From positions 1 to 45,800 of the forward strand of contig JALGUJ010000056.1 in the NCBI GenBank assembly GCA_029820945.1: a DNA stretch of 45,800 nucleotides, read 5' to 3'. Source of the stretch: Candidatus Zipacnadia bacterium. Lineage in GTDB: Bacteria; Armatimonadota; Zipacnadia; Zipacnadales; UBA5352. The notes under the pieces are model-generated. The model was not told where the DNA came from. It searched no databases and worked only from the letters and a program-made list of their open reading frames with translations. Positions within the stretch are counted from its first letter, which is position 1; every line of letters starts with the position of its first letter. Shown here in pieces: positions 36,375 to 45,601 of this stretch. The position numbers and the translations under genes are program-made.

Positions 36375-37187
36375 TCAGCCCGCCGCGCCCCGCCGGCGCC
36401 CCTGGGCGTGCAGGCCGAGCAGACTCCGGAGGTAAGTCATGTTCGCGCGGCAGGACTCGACGGGAGAGAGCTCGGTGTAGTCCAGGTCCACGACGATCCA
36501 GCCCGAGAAGCCGCCGTCACGCAGTGCCCGCCAGCAGGCGGCGAAGTCCACCGTCCCGGTGCCCAGCTCGGTGAAGCGCTGGTCCTGGCCCAGGTCCTTG
36601 AAGTGCACGTAGCGGCTCCGGTGGCGGTGCCGGCGAATGGTCTCGGGGACGTCGAAGCCGCCGCGGGCGAGCTGGGCGGTGTCGGGGGTGAAGCACACCA
36701 GCTCGGGGTCGGTCAGCGCCATGAGCCGCTCGAAGGGCTCCTCGTGCTCGAAGATCGTCCCCCAGTGCTGATGCCACGAGCAGACGAGGCCGCGGCTGTG
36801 GCAGATACGCCCTGCCGCGTTGGCCGCCCGCGCGACCCGCGCGATCTGCTCCTCTCCCCCACCGCCGTCCTTGCGGCCCCCGTCGATCAGCATCAGGTGG
36901 CAGCCGACGTCGGCGCAGAACCGGGCGACGCGCTCCGCTCCCTCCACCCACGCCTCCGTCTCCTCGTCGCTTGTGAAGCCGCAGGTGTAGTAGAGCCCGG
37001 AGAGGACGAGGCCCATCTCATCGAGGGGGCCGCGCACCCGTTCTGGACGGTCAAACCAGGGCTCGAGCGTGCGGGCGCAGTACTCCAGCCCGTCCCACCC
37101 CTCGGCGCGGACGGTGGGCAACGATGCGAGCAGCCGGTCGAGGCCCCGACCGGGGAAGGTGGCCGGGTGGTAGCCGAGCTTCAGCAT
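36375..37187 (-). CDS. Sugar phosphate isomerase/epimerase (TIM barrel)
   Basis: A 270-residue xylose-isomerase-like TIM barrel of the IolE/hydroxypyruvate-isomerase group, diverged from the one at 33424. Markers: EGWDGLEYCARTLEPWF, GLVCSWHQHWGTIFE (His ligands), ELVCFTPDTAQLARGGFD, RSRYVHFKDL with His-Phe-Lys-Asp, GTGTVDFAACWRALRDGGFS and WIVVDLDYTELSP. A polar Gly-rich GGGGEEQ segment at about 110-120 is unusual. ATG 37187 follows AGGTG by seven bases; an upstream GTG at 37196 is possible. It converges with the Na/Pi transporter gene. Confidence 0.9.
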   Translation of the reverse strand: MLKLGYHPATFPGRGLDRLLASLPTVRAEGWDGLEYCARTLEPWFDRPERVRGPLDEMGLVLSGLYYTCGFTSDEETEAWVEGAERVARFCADVGCHLMLIDGGRKDGGGGEEQIARVARAANAAGRICHSRGLVCSWHQHWGTIFEHEEPFERLMALTDPELVCFTPDTAQLARGGFDVPETIRRHRHRSRYVHFKDLGQDQRFTELGTGTVDFAACWRALRDGGFSGWIVVDLDYTELSPVESCRANMTYLRSLLGLHAQGRRRGAAG

Positions 37188-37246
37188 GGACCGCACCTGC
37201 TCCGCTCGCCCGACCTGCGGGGCTCACCGGGAACCGGGGCCATCAC

Positions 37247-37819
37247 CTACTCGCCCTCGCTGAAGACCTGGGTGGTGAACACGTAGAGGTCCGCGGTGCG
37301 GCGCCAGGCGTCGGCCGGCAGGCCCGCCTTGTGCGCGCACAGGTAGTTAAGCATGGTCTCGCGGTCCCAGCCCTGCTCGGGAGCCACCTGGGGCAGGAAG
37401 ACGCCGCGCTGCACGCCCTCCGCCACCACGACCCCGTGCTTCCCCACGATAATGTCTTCGGGCCTGTCGATCTTCTCCAGCGGCGAGAGCACGCTGATCT
37501 CGATCTCCAGGTCATCGACCTCATCGGGGTTCACGGCGGGGAAGCGCGGGTCCTGGGTGGCGGCCGAGACCGCCGCCGAGCGCACCGCCTCCGCCAGCGG
37601 CTCCCGCGGCTCGAGCGTCCCGATGCAGCCGCGAAGCTGCCCGTGCTTGTGCAGCGTCACGAACACTGCCCGCGGCTGCCCGAAGACCGGATCGCCCTCG
37701 GGCAGGTCGGAGAGCTCGCCCGCGGTCACGTAGCGCCTGATCGTCTCGCGGGCGAGGTCCAGCAGCATCTGCTGTTGCCGCTCGTCCAGCTCATGCTGCG
37801 CACCGGCGTATTCCGCCAT
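37247..37819 (-). CDS. AMMECR1 domain protein (AmmeMemoRadiSam protein A-like)
   Basis: A 190-residue protein with the AMMECR1 fold: VFVTLHKHGQLRGCIGTLEP contains the family RGCIG motif (63-67, Cys65), followed by DPRFPAVNPDEVDDLEIEISVL, IIVGKHGVVV and GVFLPQVAPEQGWD. In archaea and many bacteria this gene clusters with Memo and a radical SAM gene to act on an unknown substrate. Neither partner is adjacent here. ATG 37819 is used. The gene lies 59 bases beyond the TIM-barrel start and 80 bases after the phosphodiester glycosidase gene. Confidence 0.92.
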   Translation of the reverse strand: MAEYAGAQHELDERQQQMLLDLARETIRRYVTAGELSDLPEGDPVFGQPRAVFVTLHKHGQLRGCIGTLEPREPLAEAVRSAAVSAATQDPRFPAVNPDEVDDLEIEISVLSPLEKIDRPEDIIVGKHGVVVAEGVQRGVFLPQVAPEQGWDRETMLNYLCAHKAGLPADAWRRTADLYVFTTQVFSEGE

Positions 37820-37876
37820 CTGCCGTCAGCGTCCCCTCAGCAGCGTGTCGGCCCTCGCGCCAATCTGCCCCTTCGC

Positions 37877-37893
37877 GGCCGGGCGGCCCGGCC
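37877..37893. terminator. Hairpin between the glycosidase and AMMECR1 genes
   Basis: GGCCGGG (37877-37883) and CCCGGCC (37887-37893) form a seven-pair stem with a three-base loop in the 80-base gap, downstream of the glycosidase on the minus strand. A modest terminator candidate. Confidence 0.4.
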
Positions 37894-37899
37894 CCTCCC

Positions 37900-39735
37900 T
37901 CAGCCGCCGCCTGCCGCCTCCGCACGCGCGAAGACCAGCAGCGCGTTCGAGACCCGGCGCGCCGCGCCGTCGGAGGGCGCATTGAGGACACGCCCATCGG
38001 CGACGAAGGTAGTCGAGCCCCCACCATCGAGGTTCATGGCCTGCCGGGCCCCGAGCTTGACCATGGTCGTCGCCAGCTCCTCGAGCGTCATGCCGTCCTC
38101 CTCATCGCCCTCGGCTGCGGACTCCGCCGCGACGAGCAGCAGCCGCCCATCCTCCGTGATGCCCACGGCGGTCCGCGAGCGCCTGCTGGCGTAGACGTCC
38201 GGCCGGAAGCGCTCGGCCGATGCGCTGACGTGGCAGCGGCCGTCCTTGACGAGTCGGGGGCCGCCGCCGATGGCGTGCCGCAGCTCCGGCCAGCGGGGCG
38301 TCGTCCGGAGCTGCACCGTCGCGACCGTGCCCTCCTCGACCTGATCGAGACTCGCCGCCATGCGCCCGATGCCCGACAGCACGAAGCCGCCCTCGGGGAT
38401 GCTCACTGCGGCTCCGCCGGTCTCCTTATGCGAGACCACGCCGGAGGCATCGACCACGAGCCGCGTCCGCTTGCCGGCTCCCTCGACGGACGCACCCCAG
38501 CGGCGCGTGTACATGACCATGCTGTCGGGCGTGTCGTGGCCGCGGTTCAGCGCCGACAGCTTCTGGGTGCCGAGCCCGGCGAAGGCCACAAGGCCGTCGA
38601 AGCTGAGCCGGTCCATGAGCGCCTCGCCCGTCTGCGTAATCCCCAGCACGGTGCGGCCGCCCCAGGGCTCCCGGACCCACTCGCCGTCGATGACCAGCAT
38701 CCCCAGCGGAGCGCCGTTCCGGGCGAAGAAGCCCCCGTTGACGCCGCCCCACGCCCCGCAGCGGGCCGCGATGCTCGCCACGGTAGCGCGCTTGTGCACG
38801 GTCGGCGCTGCCAGCGCCGGACGCACCTCGATGGCCTCGGACGCCGGATCGACCTCCAGGACGTAGACGCTGACCGGCCCGCGCGGGGTGGTGAAGTGAC
38901 GCCGGTGCAGGACTCCGGCCGCCCGCGGCAGGGGACGCAACGGCTCGGGCTCGGGCTCCGGCAGGATGTCCTCGGGCGCGCGCCGCAGGTCGATGACGAT
39001 GCGTGGCGGATCGCCGACGCTGAAGACGCTCGGCGGGAAGGGTGAGTCGTGGCCGATCTGCACGCGGATCGTGTCGTTGGCGGTCGGGCCCTGCCACAGC
39101 TCGGAGACCAACGGGTCGCCCAGGCGCAGCAGTCGCACCCTGGTCGCCCAGCCGCCCTGCTCCCGCGGCGCCGGAAGCTCGAGCACCACCATGCCCTGCT
39201 GCGCCCACCAGGAGAACCCCGTCGGGCGGTCCAGGTCCAGCACCACGCGGACCTTCTCGCGGTGCCGACCCTCCCGCACGTCCTCGACCACCCCGCCCGG
39301 CGTGGAGAGCACCCACATGCTGGCCGGACCGTCGCGAACCACCTTGCTCTCGATCTCGAAGGGGGCCGCGAGCATCTCCAGGGGGACGAAGAGCCTCCCC
39401 CCTCTGAGGGAGGGACTGGCTTCGGCGCGCAGTGGCTCGCCCTCCGCCACGTAAGAGCAGGTCGAGGGCCGCACAAGCACGTTGCGGCCGAAGCCCCTGA
39501 CGGTCCAGGGCCGGCCCTCCTCGCCTTCGCTGACCGTCAGCCCCAGGCCGTGGCGCAGGGCGTCCTCGGCCAGCAGCAACCGTCCCTCAGCGTCGCTCTG
39601 CGCCTGGTCGCTCTCCAGCGCCGTACCGTTGACGACAACCGTGAGGCCGGCCGGACCAGCCGCCGCGAGGCCTGCCGCGATGGTCGCTGCGACTGCTGCC
39701 GCGATGATGGTCCGCGCGGTCTGTCCCCAGGTCAT
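37900..39735 (-). CDS. Secreted phosphodiester glycosidase (NAGPA) with AMIN-like N-terminal region
   Basis: A 611-residue exported protein with a signal-like hydrophobic start (about 8-27). Residues about 30-130 resemble the copper-amine-oxidase N-terminal-like domain, 135-250 an AMIN-type beta domain (KVRVVLDLDRPTGFSW and RIVIDLRRAP), common in cell-wall proteins. The C-terminal 300 residues match the phosphodiester glycosidase (NAGPA) fold: GVNGGFFARNGAPLGMLV, GGGPRLVKDG, RTAVGITEDGRLLLV and NLDGGGSTTF with the conserved Gly and Asp. It would cleave a phosphodiester-linked sugar in an exopolysaccharide or wall polymer. The start at ATG 39735 lacks a clear binding site. It is 20 bases after pyrC. 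Confidence 0.88.
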   Translation of the reverse strand: MTWGQTARTIIAAAVAATIAAGLAAAGPAGLTVVVNGTALESDQAQSDAEGRLLLAEDALRHGLGLTVSEGEEGRPWTVRGFGRNVLVRPSTCSYVAEGEPLRAEASPSLRGGRLFVPLEMLAAPFEIESKVVRDGPASMWVLSTPGGVVEDVREGRHREKVRVVLDLDRPTGFSWWAQQGMVVLELPAPREQGGWATRVRLLRLGDPLVSELWQGPTANDTIRVQIGHDSPFPPSVFSVGDPPRIVIDLRRAPEDILPEPEPEPLRPLPRAAGVLHRRHFTTPRGPVSVYVLEVDPASEAIEVRPALAAPTVHKRATVASIAARCGAWGGVNGGFFARNGAPLGMLVIDGEWVREPWGGRTVLGITQTGEALMDRLSFDGLVAFAGLGTQKLSALNRGHDTPDSMVMYTRRWGASVEGAGKRTRLVVDASGVVSHKETGGAAVSIPEGGFVLSGIGRMAASLDQVEEGTVATVQLRTTPRWPELRHAIGGGPRLVKDGRCHVSASAERFRPDVYASRRSRTAVGITEDGRLLLVAAESAAEGDEEDGMTLEELATTMVKLGARQAMNLDGGGSTTFVADGRVLNAPSDGAARRVSNALLVFARAEAAGGG

Positions 39736-39755
39736 GGCGTGTGATGGCGCACGGC

Positions 39756-41075
39756 TCAGTTGATGCCCGCGGGCGGCCCGGCCGCCGCGAAGCGCCCCCC
39801 CGCGTAGACGCTCCGGCCGTCGATCAGCACCGCCTCCACCGCGGCGGGCAGCTCGCGGCCTGCGAAGGGCGTGTTGCGGCCCATCGATGCGAAGCGCTCG
39901 GGCCTGACGGTCCAGCGCGCGTCCGGGGCGAAGATCAGCAGGTCGGCCGGCGCGCCGACCGCCAGCCGCCCGCCCTCGACGCCCAGCAGCCCGGCCGGGG
40001 CCGCGGTCATGGTGGCCAGCGCCTCCGGCAGCGTCAGGATCCCCGGCTCCACCAGCTCCGCGAGCACCACCGAGAGCGCAGTCTCCAGCCCGACGACACC
40101 GAAGGGCGCGCGCGCGACGCCGGCGGCCTTCTCCTCCGCGGTGTGCGGCGCGTGGTCCGTGGCGATGACGCTGATCGTGCCGTCCCGCACCGCACCGATC
40201 AGCGCCCGGCGGTCCTCCTCGGTGCGCAGCGGCGGGTTCATCTTCGCGTTGGCGCCGTGCTCGGCCACGGCCTCGTGTGTCAGCGCCAGGTAGTGCGGCG
40301 CGGTCTCCGCCGTCGGTCCGTCCTCCCACTCGCGCAGCACAGCCACGCCCGCGGCGGTGGAGAGGTGGGCAACGTGCAGCGGCGGCCGTCCCGGCCCGTC
40401 CCAGGCCTCGCGCCAGGCCTCCAGCGCCCGCGCCTCGGCCGCCGGGTGCTGGCCGGGCACGCCCAGCCTGCGCGCCATGTCGCCGTCGTGCATCACTCCG
40501 TCGCGCGACAGCTCCTCCGCCTCGGCGTGGGTGATGAAGAGCAGGTCCTCGTCTGCGCAGCGGAGCAGCGCCTCCCGCCGCTGCTCCGCGGTGCGGAGCA
40601 TGAAGGCGTCGTCGCTTACCGCCACGCAGCCGGCCGCCTTGAGCGCGCCGAAGTCGGTCAGGCTCTCCCGGTCGTTGTCCAGCGTGGCCGCGCCGATCAC
40701 GCCCACCCGGCACCACGCCGAGCGCCTGATGCGGCCCCGTATCTCACGCACCGTGGCCGGCCGGTCGGGGGCCGGCGTCGTGTTGGGCATCGCGCAGACG
40801 CGGGTGAACCCGCCGCGCACCGCCGCGCGCGTGCCGCTCTCGATGGTCTCCTTGTGCTCGGCGCCGGGCTCGCGCAGGTGCACGTGCAGGTCGATCAGGC
40901 CGGGACAGACCACCATCCCCGTGGCGTCGATCACCGCCTCCGGCGCCGGGGGGCCGCCCGGGCCGACGGCAGCGATCCGGCCGCGCTCGATATGCAGATC
41001 GGCGACCTCATCGATTCCTGTGCGGGGGCAGATCACACGCCCGCCGCGGACCGCCAGTGCCTGCTGCTGCGTCAT
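39756..41075 (-). CDS. pyrC: Dihydroorotase (type I, multifunctional-type)
   Basis: A 439-residue zinc amidohydrolase that closes carbamoyl aspartate to dihydroorotate in pyrimidine synthesis. Metal site: HVHLREPG (DLHVHLREPGAEHKE), GFTRVCAMPNTTPA, FITHAEAEELS (His), VAHLST (His) and VIATDHAPHTAEEK with the catalytic Asp. The long type I architecture is kept. ATG 41075 is preferred because GGGGGCTGAG precedes it; ATG 41093 is in frame but has no binding site. No pyrB or carA is next to it, unlike many bacteria. It is 20 bases before the secreted glycosidase gene, a probable chance neighbour. Confidence 0.94.
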   Translation of the reverse strand: MTQQQALAVRGGRVICPRTGIDEVADLHIERGRIAAVGPGGPPAPEAVIDATGMVVCPGLIDLHVHLREPGAEHKETIESGTRAAVRGGFTRVCAMPNTTPAPDRPATVREIRGRIRRSAWCRVGVIGAATLDNDRESLTDFGALKAAGCVAVSDDAFMLRTAEQRREALLRCADEDLLFITHAEAEELSRDGVMHDGDMARRLGVPGQHPAAEARALEAWREAWDGPGRPPLHVAHLSTAAGVAVLREWEDGPTAETAPHYLALTHEAVAEHGANAKMNPPLRTEEDRRALIGAVRDGTISVIATDHAPHTAEEKAAGVARAPFGVVGLETALSVVLAELVEPGILTLPEALATMTAAPAGLLGVEGGRLAVGAPADLLIFAPDARWTVRPERFASMGRNTPFAGRELPAAVEAVLIDGRSVYAGGRFAAAGPPAGIN

Positions 41076-41105
41076 CTCAGCCCCCGGTCCCATCGCGACA
41101 AACGC

Positions 41106-41134
41106 AGAAGGCCTCCCCGGTCGGGGGGCCTTCT
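41106..41134. terminator. Hairpin after the PKD protein gene
   Basis: AGAAGGCC-T-CCCC (41106-41118) and GGGGGGCCTTCT (41123-41134) form a twelve-pair stem with one bulged T and loop GGTC, between the PKD gene stop and pyrC on the minus strand. It probably ends PKD transcripts. Confidence 0.6.
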
Positions 41135-41165
41135 GGTTCCTGCCGACGGCGCGGGTGGCGAACCG

Positions 41166-42218
41166 CTATTCCTCCACCTTCACGCGGATCCGGTCGATCC
41201 GGTCGATCTTCTGTCCGTTCAGGTCGCTAACCGTGAGCGTCACGGTGTAGTATCCGGGCGTCAGGAAGGTCCAGGTGGTCTCCCGGCCGTAGCCCTCCTC
41301 CTGGATGCCGTTGAGGTCGTCGAAGTCCCACACGTAGAGGCCCTTCACGCCCTCGGGCTGGGGAGCGGCCTCGAACGCCGTCTCCTGGTTCACCTTCGCG
41401 GTCATCTTCTCGCCCGCGTCCGCGATGAGCGGCTGCTCCTCGTAGCCCATCACCATCTCGCCGAGCCAGAAGGTCTCCTCGACATCGCCGAAGAGCGCGA
41501 TGTGCTCGATCTTGCCGCCCGAGACATCAACTGTGCCGCCGAACCGGCTCAGGGGCACCACGACCTGCACCCAGTCCTCCACGATCTCGACGTGTTCCTT
41601 CAGCTCGAGCGGGCCCGAGTCGAGCGCGCCTTTGTCGGTCACCAGCAGCAGCCGCAGCCGCTCGATCTTCGGCGGCGGCGCCGCCGGCACACCGATAGGC
41701 TGGCCGATCGGCGCGCCAAATTCCTCGGGGAACATCATGCCCTCGTCCGGCGGCATCGGCATCTCGTCAAACGGCTGCTCCACATCGCGCGGCGCGAGGA
41801 AACCCTCCATGCCAGGCTCCGGGGGCATGTCGTCGGGCATGAACATCCCCGCCGGCAGCCCGCCGGGGCCGCCGGCCTCCGCCGGCATCTCCTCCTCGGG
41901 CTCACGGACCTTGACGACGAGCCTGATGTACCCGCCCTCGGGATCGGTCATGAACTGATCGGCCTCAAGCGGCTCCTTCAGCTCGAGGCGACCGCCCTCG
42001 AAGAAGCCGGTGGTCTCGATGCGCAGAGCCTCGGCCTCCAGGTAGGTCTCCTCTTCGTCCACCTCGATGGTGCCCGAGCCCCAGCTTCCGAGCTCAACGG
42101 CGTCCAGCGTACCGGTGAAGATCGGCACCTTCAGGTCCGCGTGACCGACCGGGCACTGTCCGGCGGTGATCGCTCCCATGCACGCGATGATCATTGCTGC
42201 TCGTCGCATCAAGGTCAT
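41166..42218 (-). CDS. Secreted PKD-domain protein with a Met/Pro-rich insert
   Basis: A 350-residue exported protein. Signal sequence: MTLMRRAAMIIACMGAITAG. A carbohydrate-binding-like beta domain spans about 28-250 but is interrupted at about 107-183 by a low-complexity stretch rich in Met, Pro, Glu and Gly (FMPDDMPPEPGMEGF, MPMPPDEGMMFPEEF). The two flanks (YIRLVVKV before, RLRLLLVTDKG after) look like neighbouring strands of one domain. The C-terminal 85 residues are a PKD fold (YVWDFDDLNG, PGYYTVTLTVSDLNGQK). The function is unknown; PKD domains bind polysaccharide or protein at the surface. The start may be 42218 or ATG 42209. Confidence 0.82.
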   Translation of the reverse strand: MTLMRRAAMIIACMGAITAGQCPVGHADLKVPIFTGTLDAVELGSWGSGTIEVDEEETYLEAEALRIETTGFFEGGRLELKEPLEADQFMTDPEGGYIRLVVKVREPEEEMPAEAGGPGGLPAGMFMPDDMPPEPGMEGFLAPRDVEQPFDEMPMPPDEGMMFPEEFGAPIGQPIGVPAAPPPKIERLRLLLVTDKGALDSGPLELKEHVEIVEDWVQVVVPLSRFGGTVDVSGGKIEHIALFGDVEETFWLGEMVMGYEEQPLIADAGEKMTAKVNQETAFEAAPQPEGVKGLYVWDFDDLNGIQEEGYGRETTWTFLTPGYYTVTLTVSDLNGQKIDRIDRIRVKVEE

Positions 42219-42355
42219 CACCCTTCTACGCACCGGCGTCGGGTCACCCAACTCCGCGTTCCGGGGCCTCCCTGCGTCCCATCAAACGCAATTCTACCCC
42301 TCGCCGGGGAATCCTGCAAGAGCCCGCCGCCACCAACGGCCAAGACCCGACGGAG

Positions 42356-42386
42356 GGCCGGACCGTTGGGCGCGGCCCGTCCGGCC
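42356..42386. terminator. Hairpin after hemW
   Basis: GGCCGGAC (42356-42363) and GTCCGGCC (42379-42386) form an eight-pair stem, with an inner GGGC-GCGG-type fold, seven bases after the hemW stop on the minus strand. A probable terminator without a U-run. Confidence 0.5.
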
Positions 42387-42392
42387 TCAAGT

Positions 42393-43694
42393 TCACGTCA
42401 GGCGCACCACAACCTCGCCGTGCAGCGGCTCACCGTCGCGCGTCAGGCGCAGGCGACCGTGCGCGACCTCGACGAGACCCATCTCCGCCAGCGGCTCCGC
42501 CCGCGCCCGCAGACCGGCCACACGCTCGGGCCCGTAGCACGCCTCCAGCATTCCGAGGTCGATGCCCTCGGTCAGGCGCAGCCCCATCATCAGCGCCTCC
42601 GCCAGGGCGTCATCCGGCCCAAGCCGCTCGGCGTAGTCCTCCGGATCGTCGCCGCTGAGCACCGCGTCGGCGTAGGCCGCCGGCTCGCGCACATTGGCGC
42701 TGCGTACGCCGTCCAGGTAGCTCCACGCGCCCGCGCCCAGGCCCAGGTAGGGCTCGTTGCGCCAGTAGGTGATGTTATGCCGGCACTCGCAGCCGGGGCG
42801 GGCGTAGTTCGAGATCTCATAGCGCGCCAGCCCGGCCTGCTCGCACAGCTCGCGCGTCACCTCGCGCATGGCGAGGTGCTCGCTCTCGCTCACCGTCTCG
42901 ATCTCTCCAGCCTGCCAGCACTCGAACAGCCGCGTGCCCTCGGCCAGCTCGAGCCCGTAGGCGGAGAGGTGGTCCGGCTCCAGCTCCAGGGCCCGCTCCA
43001 GCGTCGCCCGCCAGGCGGCGACCGTCTGACCCGGAAGGGCGTAGATCAGGTCCAGCGAGACGTTCTCGAAGCCCGCCCGGCGCGCGGCCCTCAGCGCATC
43101 CTCGGTCTGCCCCGCCGTGTGCCCGCGGCCGAGCATCGCCAGTTCGTCATCGTGGAAGCTCTGCGCCCCGATACTGATGCGGTTGAACCCCGCCTGGCGC
43201 ATCTCACGCAACTTCGGCAGATCCACGGTCTCTGGATTCGCCTCACACGTGATCTCGACGGAGCGGTCCACAGGCTCAAAGCCTGTCGGACCAGCGACGG
43301 ACGGCTTCCGGCCGGGCCTCGAGCCCGTGCCGCCGCCGTCAGGACGGGCGGGCTTCCTTGCCCGCCCGGTCCTCTTCCCCCCTCCTCCCGCCTGCGAGGC
43401 GTCCTTTGCAGAGACAGGGAGAGTGGGGCTGCGGTGGCGAGGCCCGGCAACCGCTCCGAGAACGCCCGCAAGTTCCCCCGCCTCATAGACCGTCGGCGTC
43501 CCGCCGCCGAAGAACAGCGTCCGCACATCGCAGCCACCGAGCGTCGCCGCCCGACGGTCGATCTCGGTCTTCAGCGCGTCGAGGTAGCGGGCCATCTCCG
43601 CCGGCGAGCCGGGCCGCGAGTTGAAGTCGCAGTAGTGGCACTTGCGCGCGCAGAACGGAAGATGCACGTAGACGGAGAGCGGCGTGGCGCTCAT
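42393..43694 (-). CDS. hemW: HemW-like radical SAM protein with a 60-residue repeat-derived insert
   Basis: A 433-residue radical SAM protein of the HemW (coproporphyrinogen III oxidase-like, haem chaperone) family. The cluster motif CARKCHYC has Cys15, Cys19 and Cys22. Then FFGGGTPTVY, EITCEANPETV, GFNRISIGAQSFHDDELAMLGRGH, DLIYALPGQT and the C-terminal HemW domain (ISNYARPGCECRHNITYW). Residues about 85-145 (43260-43442) are foreign: a Gly/Arg/Lys-rich run encoded by GC-rich palindromes, inserted between LAGVLGAV and VEITCEANP where other HemW proteins have only a short link. The frame is kept. ATG 43694 is ten bases after lepA. Confidence 0.92.
   Translation of the reverse strand: MSATPLSVYVHLPFCARKCHYCDFNSRPGSPAEMARYLDALKTEIDRRAATLGGCDVRTLFFGGGTPTVYEAGELAGVLGAVAGPRHRSPTLPVSAKDASQAGGGGKRTGRARKPARPDGGGTGSRPGRKPSVAGPTGFEPVDRSVEITCEANPETVDLPKLREMRQAGFNRISIGAQSFHDDELAMLGRGHTAGQTEDALRAARRAGFENVSLDLIYALPGQTVAAWRATLERALELEPDHLSAYGLELAEGTRLFECWQAGEIETVSESEHLAMREVTRELCEQAGLARYEISNYARPGCECRHNITYWRNEPYLGLGAGAWSYLDGVRSANVREPAAYADAVLSGDDPEDYAERLGPDDALAEALMMGLRLTEGIDLGMLEACYGPERVAGLRARAEPLAEMGLVEVAHGRLRLTRDGEPLHGEVVVRLT
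43260..43442. repeat. Mosaic of palindromic repeats inside hemW
   Basis: About 183 bases encode the hemW insert. They contain a hairpin GGTCC-A-CAGGCT-CAA-AGCCTG-TC-GGACC (43265-43292) and a second with an eight-pair GGGCGGGC/GCCCGCCC stem (43346-43353/43360-43367) extended by AGGAC/GTCCT. Between and beyond them are shorter inverted pieces such as CGGGCCTCGAGCCCG (43313-43327). The composition differs from the flanking gene. It has the character of a composite palindromic repeat of the interspersed kind. Confidence 0.75.
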
Positions 43695-43704
43695 CTCACC
43701 CGCC

Positions 43705-45549
43705 TCAGTCCTCGTCCCCCAGGCGCAGGATGGACATGAAGGCCTCCTGGGGCACCTCAACGTTGCCGATGGCCTTCATGCGCCGCTTGCCCTCTTTCTG
43801 GCGCTCGAGCAGCTTGCGCTTGCGCGTCACGTCGCCGCCGTAGCACTTCTCCGTCACGTTGCGGCGCAGCGGCGCCACGCGCGTCGAGGCCACGATGCGG
43901 GAGCCGATCGATGCCTGAATGCGCACCTCGAAGAGCTGGCGCGGGATGACCTCCTTGAGCCTGCGGGCGATCATGCGCCCGCGGCTCTCGGCGAAGTCGC
44001 GGTGGCAGATGATCGCCAGCGCGTCCACCGGGTCGCCGTTGATGAGCATCTCGACCTTCACCAGGTCCTCCGTCACGTATCCCGCGTGCTCGTAGTCGAG
44101 CGTGGCGTAGCCGCGCGTGGCGGACTTGAGCGCGTCGAAGTAGTCCACCACGATCTCGGCCAGAGGCAGTCGGTAGTGTAGCGCCACGCGGTCGCCCCAA
44201 AGGTACTCCTGCCTTACGTAGGCGCCGCGGCGGTCGTCGGAGACCTTGATGACCTGCCCGACATACTTCTGGGGGCACATGATCGTCGCCTCGACCACGG
44301 GCTCCTCGATGGCCTCAATCAGGTCGAGCTCGGGAAGCGCCGCCGGGTTGTCCACCTCGACGATCTGCCCGTCGGTGAGCAGGATGCGGTAGACCACGCT
44401 GGGCGCAGTGGCGACCAGCTCCAGGTCGTACTCGCGCTCCAGGCGCTCCTGCACGATCTCCATGTGCAGCAGCCCCAGGAAGCCGCAGCGGAAGCCGAAG
44501 CCGAGCGCGGCGGAGGTCTCGCGGTCATAGGACAGCGCCGCGTCGTTGAGTGAGAGGCGGTCGAGCGCGTCCTTGAGCGCCTCGTAGTCCACGTTGTCCA
44601 CCGGGTAGAGGCCGCAGAAGACCATCGGCTGCGCCTCGCGGTAGCCCGGCAGCGGCTCGGCCGCGGGCCGGTCGGCGGAGCTGATCGTATCACCAACCCG
44701 GCTCTCGGTGACGCCCTTGATGCCCGCGGTCACGTAGCCCACGTCCCCCGCGCGCAGCTCCTCCACATCAACCATCGCGGGCGAGAAGACGCCCGTTCGC
44801 GAGACCTCGAAGCGCTTCCCCGAGGACATCATCACGATCTCCTCGCCCGGCCGGATGCGGCCCTCGAACACGCGCACGTAGGCGATCACGCCCTGGTGCA
44901 CGTCGAACTCGGAGTCGAAGATCATGGCGCGCAGCGGCGCCTCGGCGTCCTCGTCGGGGGGCGGGATGCGCCTGACGATCGCCTCCAGCAGCTCGTGCAC
45001 GCCCTCGCCGGTCTTGCCCGAGGTCAGGATGATCTCGTCGCGGTGGAAGCCGAAGGCGTCCTCCATCTCGGCCAGCGCCATCTCCGGGTCGATGTTGGGC
45101 AGGTCCACCTTGTTCACCACGGGGACGATCTCCAGCTCGGCGTCCAGCGCCAGGTAGACGTTGGCCACGGTCTGCGCCTCGACGCCCTGGGAGACGTCCA
45201 CGAGCACGACGGCGCCCTCGCAGGCCTGCAGAGAGCGCGAGACCTCGTAGCTGAAGTCCACGTGGCCGGGGGTATCGATGAGGTTGAGCTGGTAGAGTTC
45301 GCCATCGTCCGCCTCGTAGTAGAGGCGAACGGCGGAGGACTTGATGGTGATGCCGCGCTCGCGTTCGAGGTCCATGGTGTCGAGCATCTGCTCCTGGGCC
45401 TCCTCGACGTTGCCACAGACCTCGAGGAGTCGATCGGCGAGCGTGGACTTGCCGTGGTCGATATGCGCCACGATGCAGAAGTTCCGCACGTTCTGCTGCG
45501 GGACCCTCCGCGCCCTGGCATTCTGGTTGGCCTTCGATTCAGTCGCCAT
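43705..45549 (-). CDS. lepA: Elongation factor 4 (LepA), translational GTPase
   Basis: A 614-residue ribosome-associated GTPase that aids back-translocation or initiation under stress. G1 [10 protein letters not shown]2 region [11 protein letters not shown]3 DTPGH, G4 NKVD and SGKTGEG are all present, followed by domains II-V and the LepA-specific C-terminal region ([20 protein letters not shown] near the end). The length and C-terminal domain distinguish it from EF-G and TypA. ATG 45549 is used; a binding site is weak (GCAGG). hemW follows 10 bases later, a conserved linkage in many bacteria. Confidence 0.96.
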   Translation of the reverse strand: MATESKANQNARARRVPQQNVRNFCIVAHIDHGKSTLADRLLEVCGNVEEAQEQMLDTMDLERERGITIKSSAVRLYYEADDGELYQLNLIDTPGHVDFSYEVSRSLQACEGAVVLVDVSQGVEAQTVANVYLALDAELEIVPVVNKVDLPNIDPEMALAEMEDAFGFHRDEIILTSGKTGEGVHELLEAIVRRIPPPDEDAEAPLRAMIFDSEFDVHQGVIAYVRVFEGRIRPGEEIVMMSSGKRFEVSRTGVFSPAMVDVEELRAGDVGYVTAGIKGVTESRVGDTISSADRPAAEPLPGYREAQPMVFCGLYPVDNVDYEALKDALDRLSLNDAALSYDRETSAALGFGFRCGFLGLLHMEIVQERLEREYDLELVATAPSVVYRILLTDGQIVEVDNPAALPELDLIEAIEEPVVEATIMCPQKYVGQVIKVSDDRRGAYVRQEYLWGDRVALHYRLPLAEIVVDYFDALKSATRGYATLDYEHAGYVTEDLVKVEMLINGDPVDALAIICHRDFAESRGRMIARRLKEVIPRQLFEVRIQASIGSRIVASTRVAPLRRNVTEKCYGGDVTRKRKLLERQKEGKRRMKAIGNVEVPQEAFMSILRLGDED

Positions 45550-45601
45550 TGCCTGCGTCTACGCTACCCTTCCGCACCAGGGTCGTTTGTCGTTTCTGTA
45601 G

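Noticed and set aside
39741..43739. Long plus-strand open frame covering pyrC, the PKD gene and hemW
   Set aside because: It is antisense to three well-supported genes, and has an improbable Arg/His/Gln-rich composition with no binding site.
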